Source: Shewanella halifaxensis HAW-EB4
Lineage (GTDB): Bacteria > Pseudomonadota > Gammaproteobacteria > Enterobacterales > Shewanellaceae
Length of the DNA: 64,000 bases
Reading direction: 5' to 3'
NCBI RefSeq assembly: GCF_000019185.1
Contig: NC_010334.1
Location: 2,170,001 to 2,234,000 of the forward strand
Part shown: positions 54,201-63,805 of the stretch, piece after piece
Layout of the letters: every line of letters starts with the position of its first letter
How positions within the stretch are numbered: position 1 is the first letter of the stretch
The notes under the pieces: model-generated
The model's database searches: none
What the model was told of the DNA's origin: nothing
The model's input: only the letters and a program-made list of their open reading frames with translations
Program-made: the position numbers and the translations under genes

Positions 54201-54947
54201 CCAAATCAGTTTAAAGCGGCTCAAGCTTTGAGTGAGATTGGCTTCTAGCTTATCAAAGGCTTCAGGTGTGGGGGCGGCTACGGCATTGCTGGCCCCCAAG
54301 AGTGGCCTCAGTTGGCGTGATAGTGCATCAGGCTCACTAAACTTAGCTTGGATCACATCGGCTAAACTGCCATTTAATGGGTAACACTTCTCACGCCAAA
54401 AATCCCGCACGGCATGGTGCAAGAACTCGCTATCGTCTAAGGTAAATTCGGACTCAAATAATAAAGAGGACTCAAAGGCCATATCAGCCAAAATACGCTG
54501 ACAAAAACCATGAATAGTAAAGATAGCGGCCTCATCGAGTGACTTAAGCGCTAAGTCTAAACGTTTACGGGCGATAGCTAGTTCACTTTCATCTGTTGCT
54601 GCATAAAGCGCATTGATTAACTCATCATCGACCTCTAGACCGATAAAGCGTCGGTAGGCGAGTTGGATCTTTTTACGAATACGATCCCTAAGCTCCCCCG
54701 TTGCCGCATTAGTAAAGGTCACCACCAATATTTGCTCACAGGTTAACGGTGACTCAATACCATGACCGAGTAGTAAACGTACGTATAAACCCGCAATGGT
54801 AAAGGTTTTACCAGTACCTGCACTGGCCTCAATTAAGCGACTGCCGCCAAAAGGCAGCGTCAGTGTATCTAAAGGCTCGGTCACAATTGTAGCTGTGAGT
54901 GGCTGCTCTGCTGTACTGATCATATCTTCTACTGGATTGTCACTCAT
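51225..54947 (-). CDS. recB: Exodeoxyribonuclease V beta subunit RecB
   Basis: RecB is the 3'-5' helicase and nuclease subunit of RecBCD and loads RecA after Chi recognition. The 1240-residue protein has Walker A EASAGTGKTF (40-49), VVTFTNAATGELRDRI, ALIDEFQDTDPLQFEIF, LLMIGDPKQAIYAFRGAD and TIHKSKGLEYPICFVPF. The C-terminal nuclease motif is FIADYKSN (from 1114; catalytic Asp1117 and Lys1119). It starts 1 nt after the recC stop and overlaps recD. Unlike E. coli, no ptrA gene separates recC and recB. Confidence 0.97.
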   Translation of the reverse strand: MSDNPVEDMISTAEQPLTATIVTEPLDTLTLPFGGSRLIEASAGTGKTFTIAGLYVRLLLGHGIESPLTCEQILVVTFTNAATGELRDRIRKKIQLAYRRFIGLEVDDELINALYAATDESELAIARKRLDLALKSLDEAAIFTIHGFCQRILADMAFESSLLFESEFTLDDSEFLHHAVRDFWREKCYPLNGSLADVIQAKFSEPDALSRQLRPLLGASNAVAAPTPEAFDKLEANLTQSLSRFKLIWPTEREQTETMLHALPLNGARFGKKADGYPKLAKMLDDIDNWVTFGQGLPPAKALEALSLNSLKLNKGGEIPSAEQAPMLAHMERLTQLTSNLIPSFLYCARDGIAKRFAKQKLERNLLTPDDLLLTLAGALSASTDNSLASSISQRFPVALIDEFQDTDPLQFEIFNTIYQSTASDSSPAQQDKLSLLMIGDPKQAIYAFRGADIHTYIQAREQTAKHYNLDTNYRSNRQMVDAVNGIFSHRADPFISQSIPFEAVKASSFADKKSLKEQVEDKSALRLRVLSEESEKGLNKTTARQLLADDVANEIALLLTDAQQNLCAIGDKPLKAKDIAVLVRDRHEANVIKSALSLRQIGAVFLSRDSVFNTLEARELTLVLYAMADPKDERALRSALATSLLGYSAEAIHHFNQDEDSRQTLLEQFAQLHQVWLKRGIMPALLTLASQTQIIERLLNAEEGERRLTDFRHLGELLQQKATELDGSSALINWFEQALIENQPSEEAQLRLESEQNLVQIVTIHKSKGLEYPICFVPFVSLSRDNRKKPSPMLYHDNNKLIWDIEQSEEGWERQKRETLAEDLRLLYVALTRPVLKCYLYIANHSRFTKKSGMSSQLHETAIGYLLGIEDKACDYERLLTQAKRLQASTPDAISLKELAPAGSDVALSAEPIILARDESIETHFAPKVLKRPHLTPWRVGSYSGLVKHLAHEKVLPGADDEVFPEVDVIIDEVDNTPSRFTFERGANAGSFMHLVLELIDFTQAETDLDEQLPIAMSKYGIDETWVEVLKLWYIDLLHAPLATDSSLKLAQLMPQQKLVEMEFYLPISALNADKLNALLTEFGYSAGLSFDDLQGMLKGFIDLTFEHNNQYFIADYKSNHLGDDLSQYHYSNMQQAIRSHRYDLQYIIYTLALHRYLSLRMANYDYDLHMGGSFYLFLRGMSVNSPQSGVYYDKPPKLLIEKLDALFTNSATQHCETLSMSAPTSGSMAQDNTSVEVK

Positions 54948-54948
54948 C

Positions 54949-57900
54949 TTAGTTCGCCTCGCTTTGACTAGTTTGCGAAGAGGCTTTTTGTAAATCTACC
55001 GTGTCGTTACCCGACTCAACAAAAGTGGCTAACTCACTGAGTTTATCTTTGTAATACAAGCTCAGTAACGGCGAAAGTAGCGTATTTACCGTTGCTGCGA
55101 ATGTCTCTTCAGTAAAGTCTTCTGGGAAGCTAAATAAACGCTGGAAGTGGGGCTCTAAGCCTTCACCTAACTGACTCTGCTCATCTAACCATAGAGACTG
55201 CGCTTCGAGTAGTTTCTGTCTGTGGCTACCTTCAGCTTCTACGTAGGCCAGCGCTGTACGCGGCATAAACATCAGCGGATGTGCTTGGCCTTGCTTGAAG
55301 CAGCTTAACCATTGACTCAACTGCGCTTTTGCTTGCTCGGCAGTGATGGGAGCAAACGCATGAAAATGGCCAATATCGAGTAGATAACTGGTTATTGGCG
55401 TGTGTCTGTTTAGCGCTTGATTATTTTCTGTATTTAGTTCTTGTTTAAGCTCTTGTTTAAGTTCTGGCTGCTGCATGGCACAAAGGCAAAGGTGCCTTAA
55501 ATAGACGCGAATTAAGTCGCGGCCATTGGCGGTGCCCGGTCGGTAGTTCACTAAGCCTTTTGCACTTAAATCATCAATACGGCCAACCAGATGTAATCCA
55601 AGCTCATCAAATAATAGATCGATATTGACCGATTGAGCATGTTCACCTTTTAGGTATAAGCTTCGTCCAATTAATGGCGTAATATCATGTAAGTATTGAT
55701 TTAAGATCAGGTCGTCAAAGGGCTTTAACGGTAAGTTGCCTTGAGCTTTCAAGCGCTCTAACAATTCAGCAGCGGGCTGCTGCTCACCACTTTCGATGGC
55801 ATTGTCTAACAGTATGGCTTGCAGCTTGTAGCGTTCGAGGGCGTTTAAGCTAAAAGGCTCGTCATTATCATCGGCTTGAATATCAAGCCCAAGGTCGACC
55901 TTTAAGGTGCGGTTAAAGAAATATTGCGCCGGATTTCTAAAAAAGCGGATCAGCGCCGACAGCTCAAGTTCGCTGTTATCCAAGCTCGTTTCATCGCTAA
56001 ATGGTAGCAGCTGCGTACTTTCACCAATGAAATATTTGTAGTGACTTTGCGCTTTCGCTGACAGGCTATCTATCGGCTTGATAGGAGCCGGGCACCACTG
56101 AGCCGAGTAGCTTTGCTGGACTTGTCCGCTTAGCTGTTCAGCACTAGGGCTTTGTCCGCGACTAGCCACAGACTCTGGCGCAGTATAGAGTCGGTTATCA
56201 AACGGCTGCAGTGGCTGCTTGTGAATCAGATGCGCACGGATCCGTTTCTCAATATCATCGATTAAGGCGGGGGATGCTTGCTCCGCTGATGTTTGCTCGC
56301 CTTCTAAACTCTTAGGCAGGTAAACCAGTTGGCAGTACTCTATTAATTCAGAGACCAACATCGAGGGGATCCGCTCTGAGTCATCACGCTCGCTGTTACC
56401 AATATAGCTGATGTAAAGCTGCTCGCGCGCCGATAAAATGGCTTCTAAAAATAGATACCGATCATCTAATCGACGAGAACGGTCACCTTTTCTTGGTCCC
56501 ATTTGCGCTACCAGATCGAAACCAACCGGATGCTGTACTCGTGGGTAGACGCCATCGTTCATGCCGAGTAAGCATACCAATTTAAACGGAATTGAGCGCA
56601 TTGGCATCAAGGTACAGAAATTGACGCTTCCGGCAAGATAGCGCTGACCTACGCGAGATTCAGACAGACGACTATTAAACCAGTTCTGTAATACTTCGAT
56701 GGTTAATGGCGTTGTATGTCCCGCTTCGGTTAACTCTTCATTGAGTTTAACGATGGCATCGCGGATCTCTTGCTGTTGTACCATTTCATCGTCATCAACC
56801 TCATAGAAGTTTTCGAGTATGGACTCTAGCTGCGCCATACGCTCATTTAAGCTACATACTTGGCCAAGCGATTGGTGCACATCATCGAGCGCTTCGATAA
56901 AGTCGAGTAATTTTCCTAGCGACTGGGCTGTTTGTCCCTCAACACCATTAACCGATAAGCTGTGTTGATAGAGCGGCGAGTCATCACTGAAGCTATAACC
57001 TAAGATCAAGCGTTTTATGCCAAAAGCCCATGAGTTTTGCTCGAATGCTGGCAACTGATATTCGGTGCGACTGGTTTCATCGCGGCCCCAGCGCACGCCC
57101 GCTTGTTCTAGCCAGCGTTTAATCACTGCCAGTCCGTCATCGTCTAGCTCAAAGCGACGCAGCACAGCAGGCACTTCTAAAATGCTGAGAATATCGGTAA
57201 GTCCAAAACGGCTCTGGTTAATTTTTAGTAAGTGCAAAAAGCTTGAGATCAGTGGCGATTCTTGCGCAGCGCCGCGATCCGCTATCGCATAAGGGATAAA
57301 GTGGCTACCTTGTTTAGCGCCAAATACAGCATCGATGTAAGGCGCGTAGGCCGCGACATCGGGCATCATGATCACGATATCTTTTGGGGCCAGCGGTGTA
57401 ACCTGGTCTGCAAGTTGTTCATCAGAAATAGGACGAGATAACATCTCAAGCAAGTGATCATGCAGCGTTTCGACTTCTCTGAGTGGGCTGTGGCAGCTTC
57501 GCACGGTAATGGAGTTATCACTTGGTTCGAAAACGCGCCTGCCATCTAAGCTTAAATAAAGCGCGGCATCGGGACCAAGACTCTGGCCACGGGTGCTTAA
57601 CTCGAGGATATCGTATTGCACACCGCTGAGCATAGTGTCGGTGCTCGGCTCTTGATAGCAGTCAAAATTGAATGCAGTATGTTCTTCTGGCAGCTCTAAC
57701 AGTAAGTCGAGTAATTCACGCCCCATTTTGCCATTATTAGCCAAGAGCGGGTTACCGACCTCAAGCTTATCTTCCCACTCCACTTCTAGCTTTTGTTTAT
57801 CGGCGTACTGTAGTGCCATACGTGCGCGCAGGCGCGGGTCGACAATATCCCCCCAATAGTGCTGACACGGACTGAGGTTAAGCATGATCACATCGATGCG

Positions 57901-58722
57901 TTTGGCTAGATAGTGGAGTACGTCGAGAGTCTGCGGCGCCATCGACGAGATCCCAAAAACAAATAGCCGTCTAGGCAGGGCATCTAAACTGGTATTGGGG
58001 TCATCCAATGCATCAAACAGTGATTGGTGTAGGTTGGCACGGTGATATCGGCTCTTGTTTAAGCGATTAGCATTAAAGTCGATAAGCGCTCGCCATAGAA
58101 TGGGTTGCCAAGCTTGAGCTGGGCTGAGTTTGTCACCCTTTGGTGGTAATCTTGGCTCATTCGCTTCCCATGCTGCTATCCAATCGGGGCGATAAACTAA
58201 ATATTGGTCGAAGATGTCGGCAATTTGACCACAGAGTTGATATAACTTAAGTGGGTTTTGCTCTGGCTCAACACTAACTGCGTTGGCGGTTTCTGCACTC
58301 ACATCGTGACTGTTACTGGTCACATCACTGTTACTGGCCACATCATTGGCACTCGGCTCACCATTACCATTATTGAGGTAATTTGCCAGAGGTAAAAAAT
58401 CTTCTCGGTCGATAAGTGTTGGCAGCAGCTCCATCAGTTTCCAAGTCATTGCCGCTTTGGTGAAGGCGTTCTCCTTGGGCACATCATCGAGCAAGGTATG
58501 GCATAGCTGCCAGATAAAGCTTGATGGCAATGGAAACTCAAGCCCTGCCGCAATATTATTTTGCCTGGCTATTTCGAGTCTCAACCATGTAGACATACCT
58601 GGGCTCTGTACCAAAATATGCTCAGGCATCAACAAAGGGGTATCAGGTAATGGTGTACGCAGCTCGCTGGCTAGCAGCTGTGACAGTGCTTCCATTTGGT
58701 TAGATTGGACTAGATATAGCAT
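54949..58722 (-). CDS. recC: Exodeoxyribonuclease V gamma subunit RecC
   Basis: RecC scans for Chi and holds the complex together; it has a dead helicase-like fold. The 1257-residue product shows LVQSNQMEALSQLLASEL at the N-terminus, the region ILVQSPGMSTWLRLEIARQ, FVFGISSMAPQTLDVLHYLA, VLQNWFNSRLSESRVGQRYLAG, PMRSIPFKLVCLLGMNDGVYPR and DDRYLFLEAILSAREQLYISYIG. It is about 135 residues longer than E. coli RecC (1122). Extra polar stretches at about 115-150 and in the C-terminal half explain much of this. AAGGA lies upstream of the ATG. Confidence 0.96.
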   Translation of the reverse strand: MLYLVQSNQMEALSQLLASELRTPLPDTPLLMPEHILVQSPGMSTWLRLEIARQNNIAAGLEFPLPSSFIWQLCHTLLDDVPKENAFTKAAMTWKLMELLPTLIDREDFLPLANYLNNGNGEPSANDVASNSDVTSNSHDVSAETANAVSVEPEQNPLKLYQLCGQIADIFDQYLVYRPDWIAAWEANEPRLPPKGDKLSPAQAWQPILWRALIDFNANRLNKSRYHRANLHQSLFDALDDPNTSLDALPRRLFVFGISSMAPQTLDVLHYLAKRIDVIMLNLSPCQHYWGDIVDPRLRARMALQYADKQKLEVEWEDKLEVGNPLLANNGKMGRELLDLLLELPEEHTAFNFDCYQEPSTDTMLSGVQYDILELSTRGQSLGPDAALYLSLDGRRVFEPSDNSITVRSCHSPLREVETLHDHLLEMLSRPISDEQLADQVTPLAPKDIVIMMPDVAAYAPYIDAVFGAKQGSHFIPYAIADRGAAQESPLISSFLHLLKINQSRFGLTDILSILEVPAVLRRFELDDDGLAVIKRWLEQAGVRWGRDETSRTEYQLPAFEQNSWAFGIKRLILGYSFSDDSPLYQHSLSVNGVEGQTAQSLGKLLDFIEALDDVHQSLGQVCSLNERMAQLESILENFYEVDDDEMVQQQEIRDAIVKLNEELTEAGHTTPLTIEVLQNWFNSRLSESRVGQRYLAGSVNFCTLMPMRSIPFKLVCLLGMNDGVYPRVQHPVGFDLVAQMGPRKGDRSRRLDDRYLFLEAILSAREQLYISYIGNSERDDSERIPSMLVSELIEYCQLVYLPKSLEGEQTSAEQASPALIDDIEKRIRAHLIHKQPLQPFDNRLYTAPESVASRGQSPSAEQLSGQVQQSYSAQWCPAPIKPIDSLSAKAQSHYKYFIGESTQLLPFSDETSLDNSELELSALIRFFRNPAQYFFNRTLKVDLGLDIQADDNDEPFSLNALERYKLQAILLDNAIESGEQQPAAELLERLKAQGNLPLKPFDDLILNQYLHDITPLIGRSLYLKGEHAQSVNIDLLFDELGLHLVGRIDDLSAKGLVNYRPGTANGRDLIRVYLRHLCLCAMQQPELKQELKQELNTENNQALNRHTPITSYLLDIGHFHAFAPITAEQAKAQLSQWLSCFKQGQAHPLMFMPRTALAYVEAEGSHRQKLLEAQSLWLDEQSQLGEGLEPHFQRLFSFPEDFTEETFAATVNTLLSPLLSLYYKDKLSELATFVESGNDTVDLQKASSQTSQSEAN

Positions 58723-58780
58723 GGCGTTCCTTTAACAAGAATGCAGTCAGATGAGCAGGTTAGTGCCAGATTAATCCATT

Positions 58781-60823
58781 CTATGTGTTTGTTTTATTAA
58801 GTGCCAATCTCTGTTTGATGATATTGATTTTTAACCATCTCGATTGCTTGATAAGTAATCGAGAAAAACGCTTAAGGGCACTTTTACTGACCTTTTGATA
58901 TTTTATGGTCACAAAATTTTGGGTCAGCTTGTCAAAATCCTTTGCGATGGCGGGGAAGGCGGCTGCAACTCTGAGGTTATAATCTTGTGGGCCCTCATGA
59001 TGCTCCCGAGGGAGTCCTCGTTGGCGAAGCATTTTACACACAGAGTAATAGGCGTTGAGGTGTTTATCACTTGAGCGGTGAAATTGGATTAATCCCGCGC
59101 TGTATGCGATGGCTAACCCAATAACACAAAGGCTAATAAGGATAAAAATAGCCAGTTTTGTTTGGGTGACCTCACCTAAGATCTCCTCTAATACTCGTTG
59201 CTGCTTTTGGCTATTAAATCCAAGTACCCACACACTCCAAAAATAATCGACGCTGGCAAATTGCATCCGTAGTTGATTGAGAATGGCGTTGTCACGATAA
59301 CCTAGCGCGTTAAAGGGATTATCCAGAAGGTAGGTGCTTTGTGGGTCAAAAAATGCATCAAACCCTTGTTCGATTCGCTCTGGTGCTATCATTGCCGTTG
59401 GGTCAAACCGCACCCAGCCTTCACTTGGTAACCAAACCTCAACCCAGGCATGTGCCATATATTGATAAATGCTGTAGTAACCCGCAGCGGGATTAAACTC
59501 TGCGCCTTGGTAGCCAGTAACTAATCGTGCAGGGATCCCCATCACTCTGGCCATAAACGCGAATGCACTGGCATAGTGCACACAAAATCCCGCCTTGTTA
59601 TCGATAAGAAAATCATCAATTTGCTGCTCGCCGACCCGAGGTGGACGTAAAGTATAGAAATAGGGCTGCTGGGTAAAGTAGCGCATCATGGCATCGAGCC
59701 GCGCGACAGTAGATGGGTAGTTGGCAAAAAACTGCTGGGCTAAGGCTTGGGTCTTAGGGTTACTATTCTTGGGTAGGCTTAGGTTTATCGCTTTGTCGAT
59801 TGCACTAAGTTGTGGGTCCATAATGCGGTTATCAAAACTAGTCACTTGATAGAGACGCCTTTGATCGATGGGTCGATTGGCATAAAGAGTATGATCGGCT
59901 AGGGCATTAATCCCTGGGTCTTGAGTGGTCGCAACATCTAAGCCAAATAACCAATTTTGGGCACTGGGTTCTGCGATAATACTGTAATCGACGCTAACAT
60001 TTAATTTGCCATCGTTATCTAATGGGTCGCTCGCGTTAGGCTGCGATAGCGCAGTTAAAATACGCGAGTTTTGAGTCCAATCTTTGCCATTGTAGTCTTC
60101 GAGCACAATAGCCCGCCAATACAGTTTGTCGTTGCTTGGTGCATCTCCTTCAAAAGTGGCTCTAAAAGCCAGTTCACTTGAGCGTGTAAGCTGGCTAATA
60201 TCACCAAAGCTGACTTTATCTGATAGTCCGGTTTGGGCGCCATTTTGTGGAGGCACCATCCATAAAGGGGGAAGACGGGGTAAGACGAGAAATAAAATAA
60301 TCGCAAGGGGAAGGCTCTGAATGATAATTTTGCTACCCAGCTTGGCGGCATATTTAAAGTTGCCGTCGTCGTGATAGAGGCTGATCAGCACACAGGTATT
60401 AATGATGGTTACAATTAATAAATGCAGAGTAGAGAATAAGGTTTGCTGCTGGATAAAGGTAAACGCGATAAGAAAGTAGCCAACTAGAACTACGGCCCGC
60501 ACATCTCGGCGGTTACGCATCTCAATATATTTAAGCGCATAACCTAAGATCAGCAGGTTGACCATAGCGGTGAGGATGCCAATTTGGCTTGCAACCATGG
60601 CAAGTGTGGTTGCTGAAGCAAAGGCTAGACTCGTCACTAGCCATTTGGGTGGTTTAGCGACTTTCCCTAGATAGATCCCGATCCGCCAAAAGATACAGAT
60701 TGCACAGATAGCCAGTGACCACAGGGTGACTTGTTCATAAAGCGGCGTCAAGATAGCGATATTGGTGATGAGTAACCACATTAGTGTATGACGTGAAATG
60801 CTCTGCCTCTCTTTTTCCGTCAT
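58781..60823 (-). CDS. tgpA: Membrane transglutaminase-like protein (TgpA/DUF3488 family)
   Basis: A 680-residue inner-membrane protein. About six N-terminal helices (residues 12-182) form the DUF3488 part. A periplasmic transglutaminase-core domain follows, then a further helix (LAIFILISLCVIGLAIAYSA) and a cytoplasmic tail. The triad is visible: Cys414 in KAGFCVHYASAFAFM, His458 in YMAHAWVEVW and Asp474 in RFDPTA. In Pseudomonas, TgpA is essential and thought to act in the envelope; the substrate is unknown. An ATGA overlap joins it to the DUF58 gene, and moxR is upstream: a common three-gene module. Confidence 0.9.
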   Translation of the reverse strand: MTEKERQSISRHTLMWLLITNIAILTPLYEQVTLWSLAICAICIFWRIGIYLGKVAKPPKWLVTSLAFASATTLAMVASQIGILTAMVNLLILGYALKYIEMRNRRDVRAVVLVGYFLIAFTFIQQQTLFSTLHLLIVTIINTCVLISLYHDDGNFKYAAKLGSKIIIQSLPLAIILFLVLPRLPPLWMVPPQNGAQTGLSDKVSFGDISQLTRSSELAFRATFEGDAPSNDKLYWRAIVLEDYNGKDWTQNSRILTALSQPNASDPLDNDGKLNVSVDYSIIAEPSAQNWLFGLDVATTQDPGINALADHTLYANRPIDQRRLYQVTSFDNRIMDPQLSAIDKAINLSLPKNSNPKTQALAQQFFANYPSTVARLDAMMRYFTQQPYFYTLRPPRVGEQQIDDFLIDNKAGFCVHYASAFAFMARVMGIPARLVTGYQGAEFNPAAGYYSIYQYMAHAWVEVWLPSEGWVRFDPTAMIAPERIEQGFDAFFDPQSTYLLDNPFNALGYRDNAILNQLRMQFASVDYFWSVWVLGFNSQKQQRVLEEILGEVTQTKLAIFILISLCVIGLAIAYSAGLIQFHRSSDKHLNAYYSVCKMLRQRGLPREHHEGPQDYNLRVAAAFPAIAKDFDKLTQNFVTIKYQKVSKSALKRFSRLLIKQSRWLKINIIKQRLALNKTNT

Positions 60824-61938
60824 AGCTTGGCCTGTTGAGGATCAATTTTTGCGTTGGATTGCAAACTCGGTTGTGGGGTATTTAGCTCGTGATTTCGTGA
60901 TTGATTTTGTGACTGCTCCTGTAACATGTCATGTGAAGCATGGCCTTGAGGCTCAAGCTCTGGGCTTTCACCATCGCTTGAGAATAACGCTAATTGAGTT
61001 TGAACCTGAACTCGGTGTTGTTCACCGTGAGCCGGTGGGATTGAGACGCCGTCGATGATAAGGCCAAAGGCCTGGTTCTTGGCGCTTAATTGTTCTGTAT
61101 GCCAAGAGAGGTGACTTAATGCGAGCTCTATATCATTAGCGGTAGCTTGCAAGGATAACCACATCGGCGCACCTTGTGGCTCTTCAAACTCTTTGGTTAG
61201 CATACCGCGCCCCTGAGCCCATTGTTTCCAGGCGACTTGCTTTAATGGCTCACCGACTTGGTACTCTTTGAGTCCTTTATACTCATCGACTCCCGCAACA
61301 TACTTGCCAGTATCTTGCGGATCATCACTTTGATTTGCGCTTAGCTGAATTGGATTAGGGTCGATTATAGGCTGCGTAAATGCCAACTGAGCTAGGGCTA
61401 AATCTATATGGGACCAGGCCCTACAAAGCCCTAGGGGATACCGAGTTTCTATCTTTATTCTGCCGGGACGATTGATGCCGCGATGCGAGTGATTGTAGGT
61501 CACTAAGGTTTGCGTTTGATGACTATTAACAGTTTTAACGACTTCCAGAGGCTGGTTTTGAAAATTAAGTTGGATCTCATAGGCATTATTTGGCGAGCTT
61601 AAGTTAATTGGAAAATAGACAGCTTGGCCAGCGAAGCCATTGCTGGCTTTACTGCTTGATAGAGTCAGTCCTGCCAAATTTTTATAACTATAGATAATGC
61701 AGGTGTTAAAGATACTTAAGAGTAAAAAGCTTAAGCCCATAACAAGGTTGTTTTGGTAATTGGTGCCAAATAAGAAGAGTAAGACGAATAGAAAAATCCA
61801 CGCCAGTCCAAATCCAGTCGGCAGGATAAAAATGCTCTTATGGCTAAGGGTTATCTGCTCTTTTGCGGGAATTCTGCGAGAGATCCATCGCTGCCATATT
61901 TGTTTGAGCTTAGTGTTTAGTTTGCTACGGCTCTGCAT
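60820..61938 (-). CDS. DUF58 family protein
   Basis: A 372-residue protein with two adjacent membrane segments near the N-terminus (FGLAWIFLFVLLFLFGT and NLVMGLSFLLLSIFNTCII). The DUF58 domain is centred on DEYKGLKEYQVGEPLKQVAWKQWA and LTKEFEEPQG. The last 50 residues are Gln/Ser/His-rich and probably disordered. DUF58 proteins commonly accompany MoxR ATPases and transglutaminase-like proteins and are thought to act in envelope or complex assembly; the exact role is unknown. AGGAG lies 6 nt before the ATG. Confidence 0.88.
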   Translation of the reverse strand: MQSRSKLNTKLKQIWQRWISRRIPAKEQITLSHKSIFILPTGFGLAWIFLFVLLFLFGTNYQNNLVMGLSFLLLSIFNTCIIYSYKNLAGLTLSSSKASNGFAGQAVYFPINLSSPNNAYEIQLNFQNQPLEVVKTVNSHQTQTLVTYNHSHRGINRPGRIKIETRYPLGLCRAWSHIDLALAQLAFTQPIIDPNPIQLSANQSDDPQDTGKYVAGVDEYKGLKEYQVGEPLKQVAWKQWAQGRGMLTKEFEEPQGAPMWLSLQATANDIELALSHLSWHTEQLSAKNQAFGLIIDGVSIPPAHGEQHRVQVQTQLALFSSDGESPELEPQGHASHDMLQEQSQNQSRNHELNTPQPSLQSNAKIDPQQAKL

Positions 61939-62070
61939 AAACTCCTGTCATAAACGGTTGTCAGTAAGAGGTAGTCATAAAAACGAGCAAAAAGAGTTAG
62001 CCTGAATATTGGCTAACCTTATTGAAACCTGATTGTTGAAACTTTATTGAAATCTTCAATAAATCAATAA

Positions 62071-62982
62071 TTAAAGTATCGGGTTGACCCTGTTGAGTAT
62101 TTTAGCCGATAGCGCTTCGCCTTGCTGTTGTGAGTACTGTCTTATTCTATGCTCTGCAACATGAGGAAATATCGCCTGCACATCTTCAGGCACCAGATAA
62201 GCTCTTCCATGAATTAATGCCCAAGCTTTTGCTGCTTGCAGTATCGCTTTGCTCGCTCTTGGCGAGAGCCCAGAGCCTTGAGGCTCACTTCTCGATGCGT
62301 TCACTAAAGCCAGAATGTATTGTAGCAGTGCGTCTGATGCACTGACGTTATCTGTACCCATTTGCAGTTCTTGTAGGGTTAACCCTGTGAGGCTATGGGG
62401 TAAAACATCAGTTTTGCTGCCACTGTCTTGACCTTTTAACATCGCCAGTTCGGCTTTCGGGTCGGGATAACCAATCGAAATTCTCATCATGAATCTGTCT
62501 AGCTGGGATTCAGGCAGTGGAAACGTACCCGATTGCTCACTGGGATTTTGGGTCGCGATAACGAAAAAGGGCTGTGGTAAAAGGTAGGTCGTGCCGTCAA
62601 CGGTGATCTGTTGCTCAGCCATCGCCTCTAAAAGTGCACTTTGCGTTTTAGGACTTGCGCGGTTAATTTCATCGGCGAGGATCATCTGTTTAAAGATGGG
62701 TCCTGGGTGAAACACAAACTGTGTTTGCTCTTTATCGAAGATAGACACACCGAGAATATCGGCAGGGAGCATATCATTGGTAAATTGGATCCTTTGATAG
62801 CTCAGGCCCAATGTTTGTGCCAAGCCTTGAGAGAGGCTGGTTTTGCCCATTCCCGGTAGATCTTCTATCAGTAAGTGGCCTCTAGCCAAGATGCAGGTCA
62901 AAGCCAGCTTTATTTGGTGAGGCTTACCGAGTAGCACGGTTTCTAGTTGTTTTAAAATGGTGGCTATATGGTCATTGTGCAT
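62071..62982 (-). CDS. MoxR-family AAA+ ATPase
   Basis: A 303-residue MoxR AAA+ ATPase, a group of chaperone-like proteins assisting assembly or activation of partner complexes. Motifs are LIEDLPGMGKTSLSQGLAQ (Walker A), MILADEINRASPKTQSALLEAM (Walker B and following), FVIATQNPSEQSGTFPLPESQLDRFMMRI (sensor 1 and arginine region) and SPRASKAILQAAKAWALIHGR (sensor 2). The frame reaches 63000, but the ATG at 62982 has AGGGA 6-7 nt upstream. It heads the moxR-DUF58-tgpA set, 132 nt before the DUF58 gene. Confidence 0.93.
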   Translation of the reverse strand: MHNDHIATILKQLETVLLGKPHQIKLALTCILARGHLLIEDLPGMGKTSLSQGLAQTLGLSYQRIQFTNDMLPADILGVSIFDKEQTQFVFHPGPIFKQMILADEINRASPKTQSALLEAMAEQQITVDGTTYLLPQPFFVIATQNPSEQSGTFPLPESQLDRFMMRISIGYPDPKAELAMLKGQDSGSKTDVLPHSLTGLTLQELQMGTDNVSASDALLQYILALVNASRSEPQGSGLSPRASKAILQAAKAWALIHGRAYLVPEDVQAIFPHVAEHRIRQYSQQQGEALSAKILNRVNPIL

Positions 62983-63067
62983 AGTGATCCCTGCTGCCAA
63001 TTATATTTTAGTTATCAATTCGGCGTGCCTTTACTATGGTGGAAAAGGGGGATGCTTTCCAGTGACT

Positions 63068-63805
63068 TTAAAGCAATAGCTCACATTGAAACTTATCGGA
63101 CAAGAGTATATCGGCTAGCGGGAGTTGACTATGTGGGCGGAAAAATGCTGATTTGAATATGAAGCCTTGCACCAAATCAACATCAATACTGCGAGCAAAG
63201 TCTAGTTGGGACTGAGTTTCTATGCCTTCCAATATGGTTAACTTATGACTTTTCTTAGCAAAATTGATTAATGAATTCAGTAATAAGCAATACTCTGGTC
63301 TATTTGCTTTTTTAAGCCAGTGCTTATCGAATTTAATGCAATCGACTTTACTCATTAACTCAATCGACAGCATTGAGTGTGGGGCACCTACATCATCGAG
63401 AGCGACTCCTATATTTTGCTCAATTAGCTGGTTAGCAAAGTCGATAGACAGTGTTGCATCGCTGATACAGGTGTTCTCTATGATTTCAACACAGATGTCA
63501 GGGTGGGTTTTTAATAACTTAATCATGTGGTGATTATTGGTTTCAACTGCGTGAGGGTCGATATTCACAAACAGTCGTCCGCCTTTCGGAGCGTGCTGTA
63601 TTTGAAAAGTTTTTGCCGCAAATTCAACTGCAGCCAAACATTCTTCTCTTTGATGCAATTGCTCAAACACGAGATTTGGCGCAATTGTTTGTCCAGTTTG
63701 ATCATAGAAGCGAGAAAGAGCTTCATAACCCATTGTCTGTAATGTATTCGGCTCAATGAGTGGTTGATATTCTGCGCTAAGGCTAAGTTGGTTAAGTTCG
63801 GACAT
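63068..63805 (-). CDS. Stand-alone EAL-domain cyclic di-GMP phosphodiesterase
   Basis: A 245-residue cytoplasmic protein consisting only of an EAL domain, predicted to hydrolyse c-di-GMP to pGpG. Key elements look intact: YEALSRF (EAL at 28-30), FVNIDP with Asn81, EIIE at 107-110, DDVG at 137-140 (DDFG-type loop), Lys158 in CIKFDKHWL, Glu193 in LEGIET, and QGFIF at 213-217. There is no sensor domain, so control must be by expression or partners. It lies upstream of moxR on the same strand with an 85-nt gap. The 195 bases beyond its start, to the window edge, show no gene. Confidence 0.92.
   Translation of the reverse strand: MSELNQLSLSAEYQPLIEPNTLQTMGYEALSRFYDQTGQTIAPNLVFEQLHQREECLAAVEFAAKTFQIQHAPKGGRLFVNIDPHAVETNNHHMIKLLKTHPDICVEIIENTCISDATLSIDFANQLIEQNIGVALDDVGAPHSMLSIELMSKVDCIKFDKHWLKKANRPEYCLLLNSLINFAKKSHKLTILEGIETQSQLDFARSIDVDLVQGFIFKSAFFRPHSQLPLADILLSDKFQCELLL

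Noticed and set aside
62130..62345. Plus-strand frame opposite moxR
   Set aside because: Opposite to the conserved sensor 2 region of MoxR, with no start signals.
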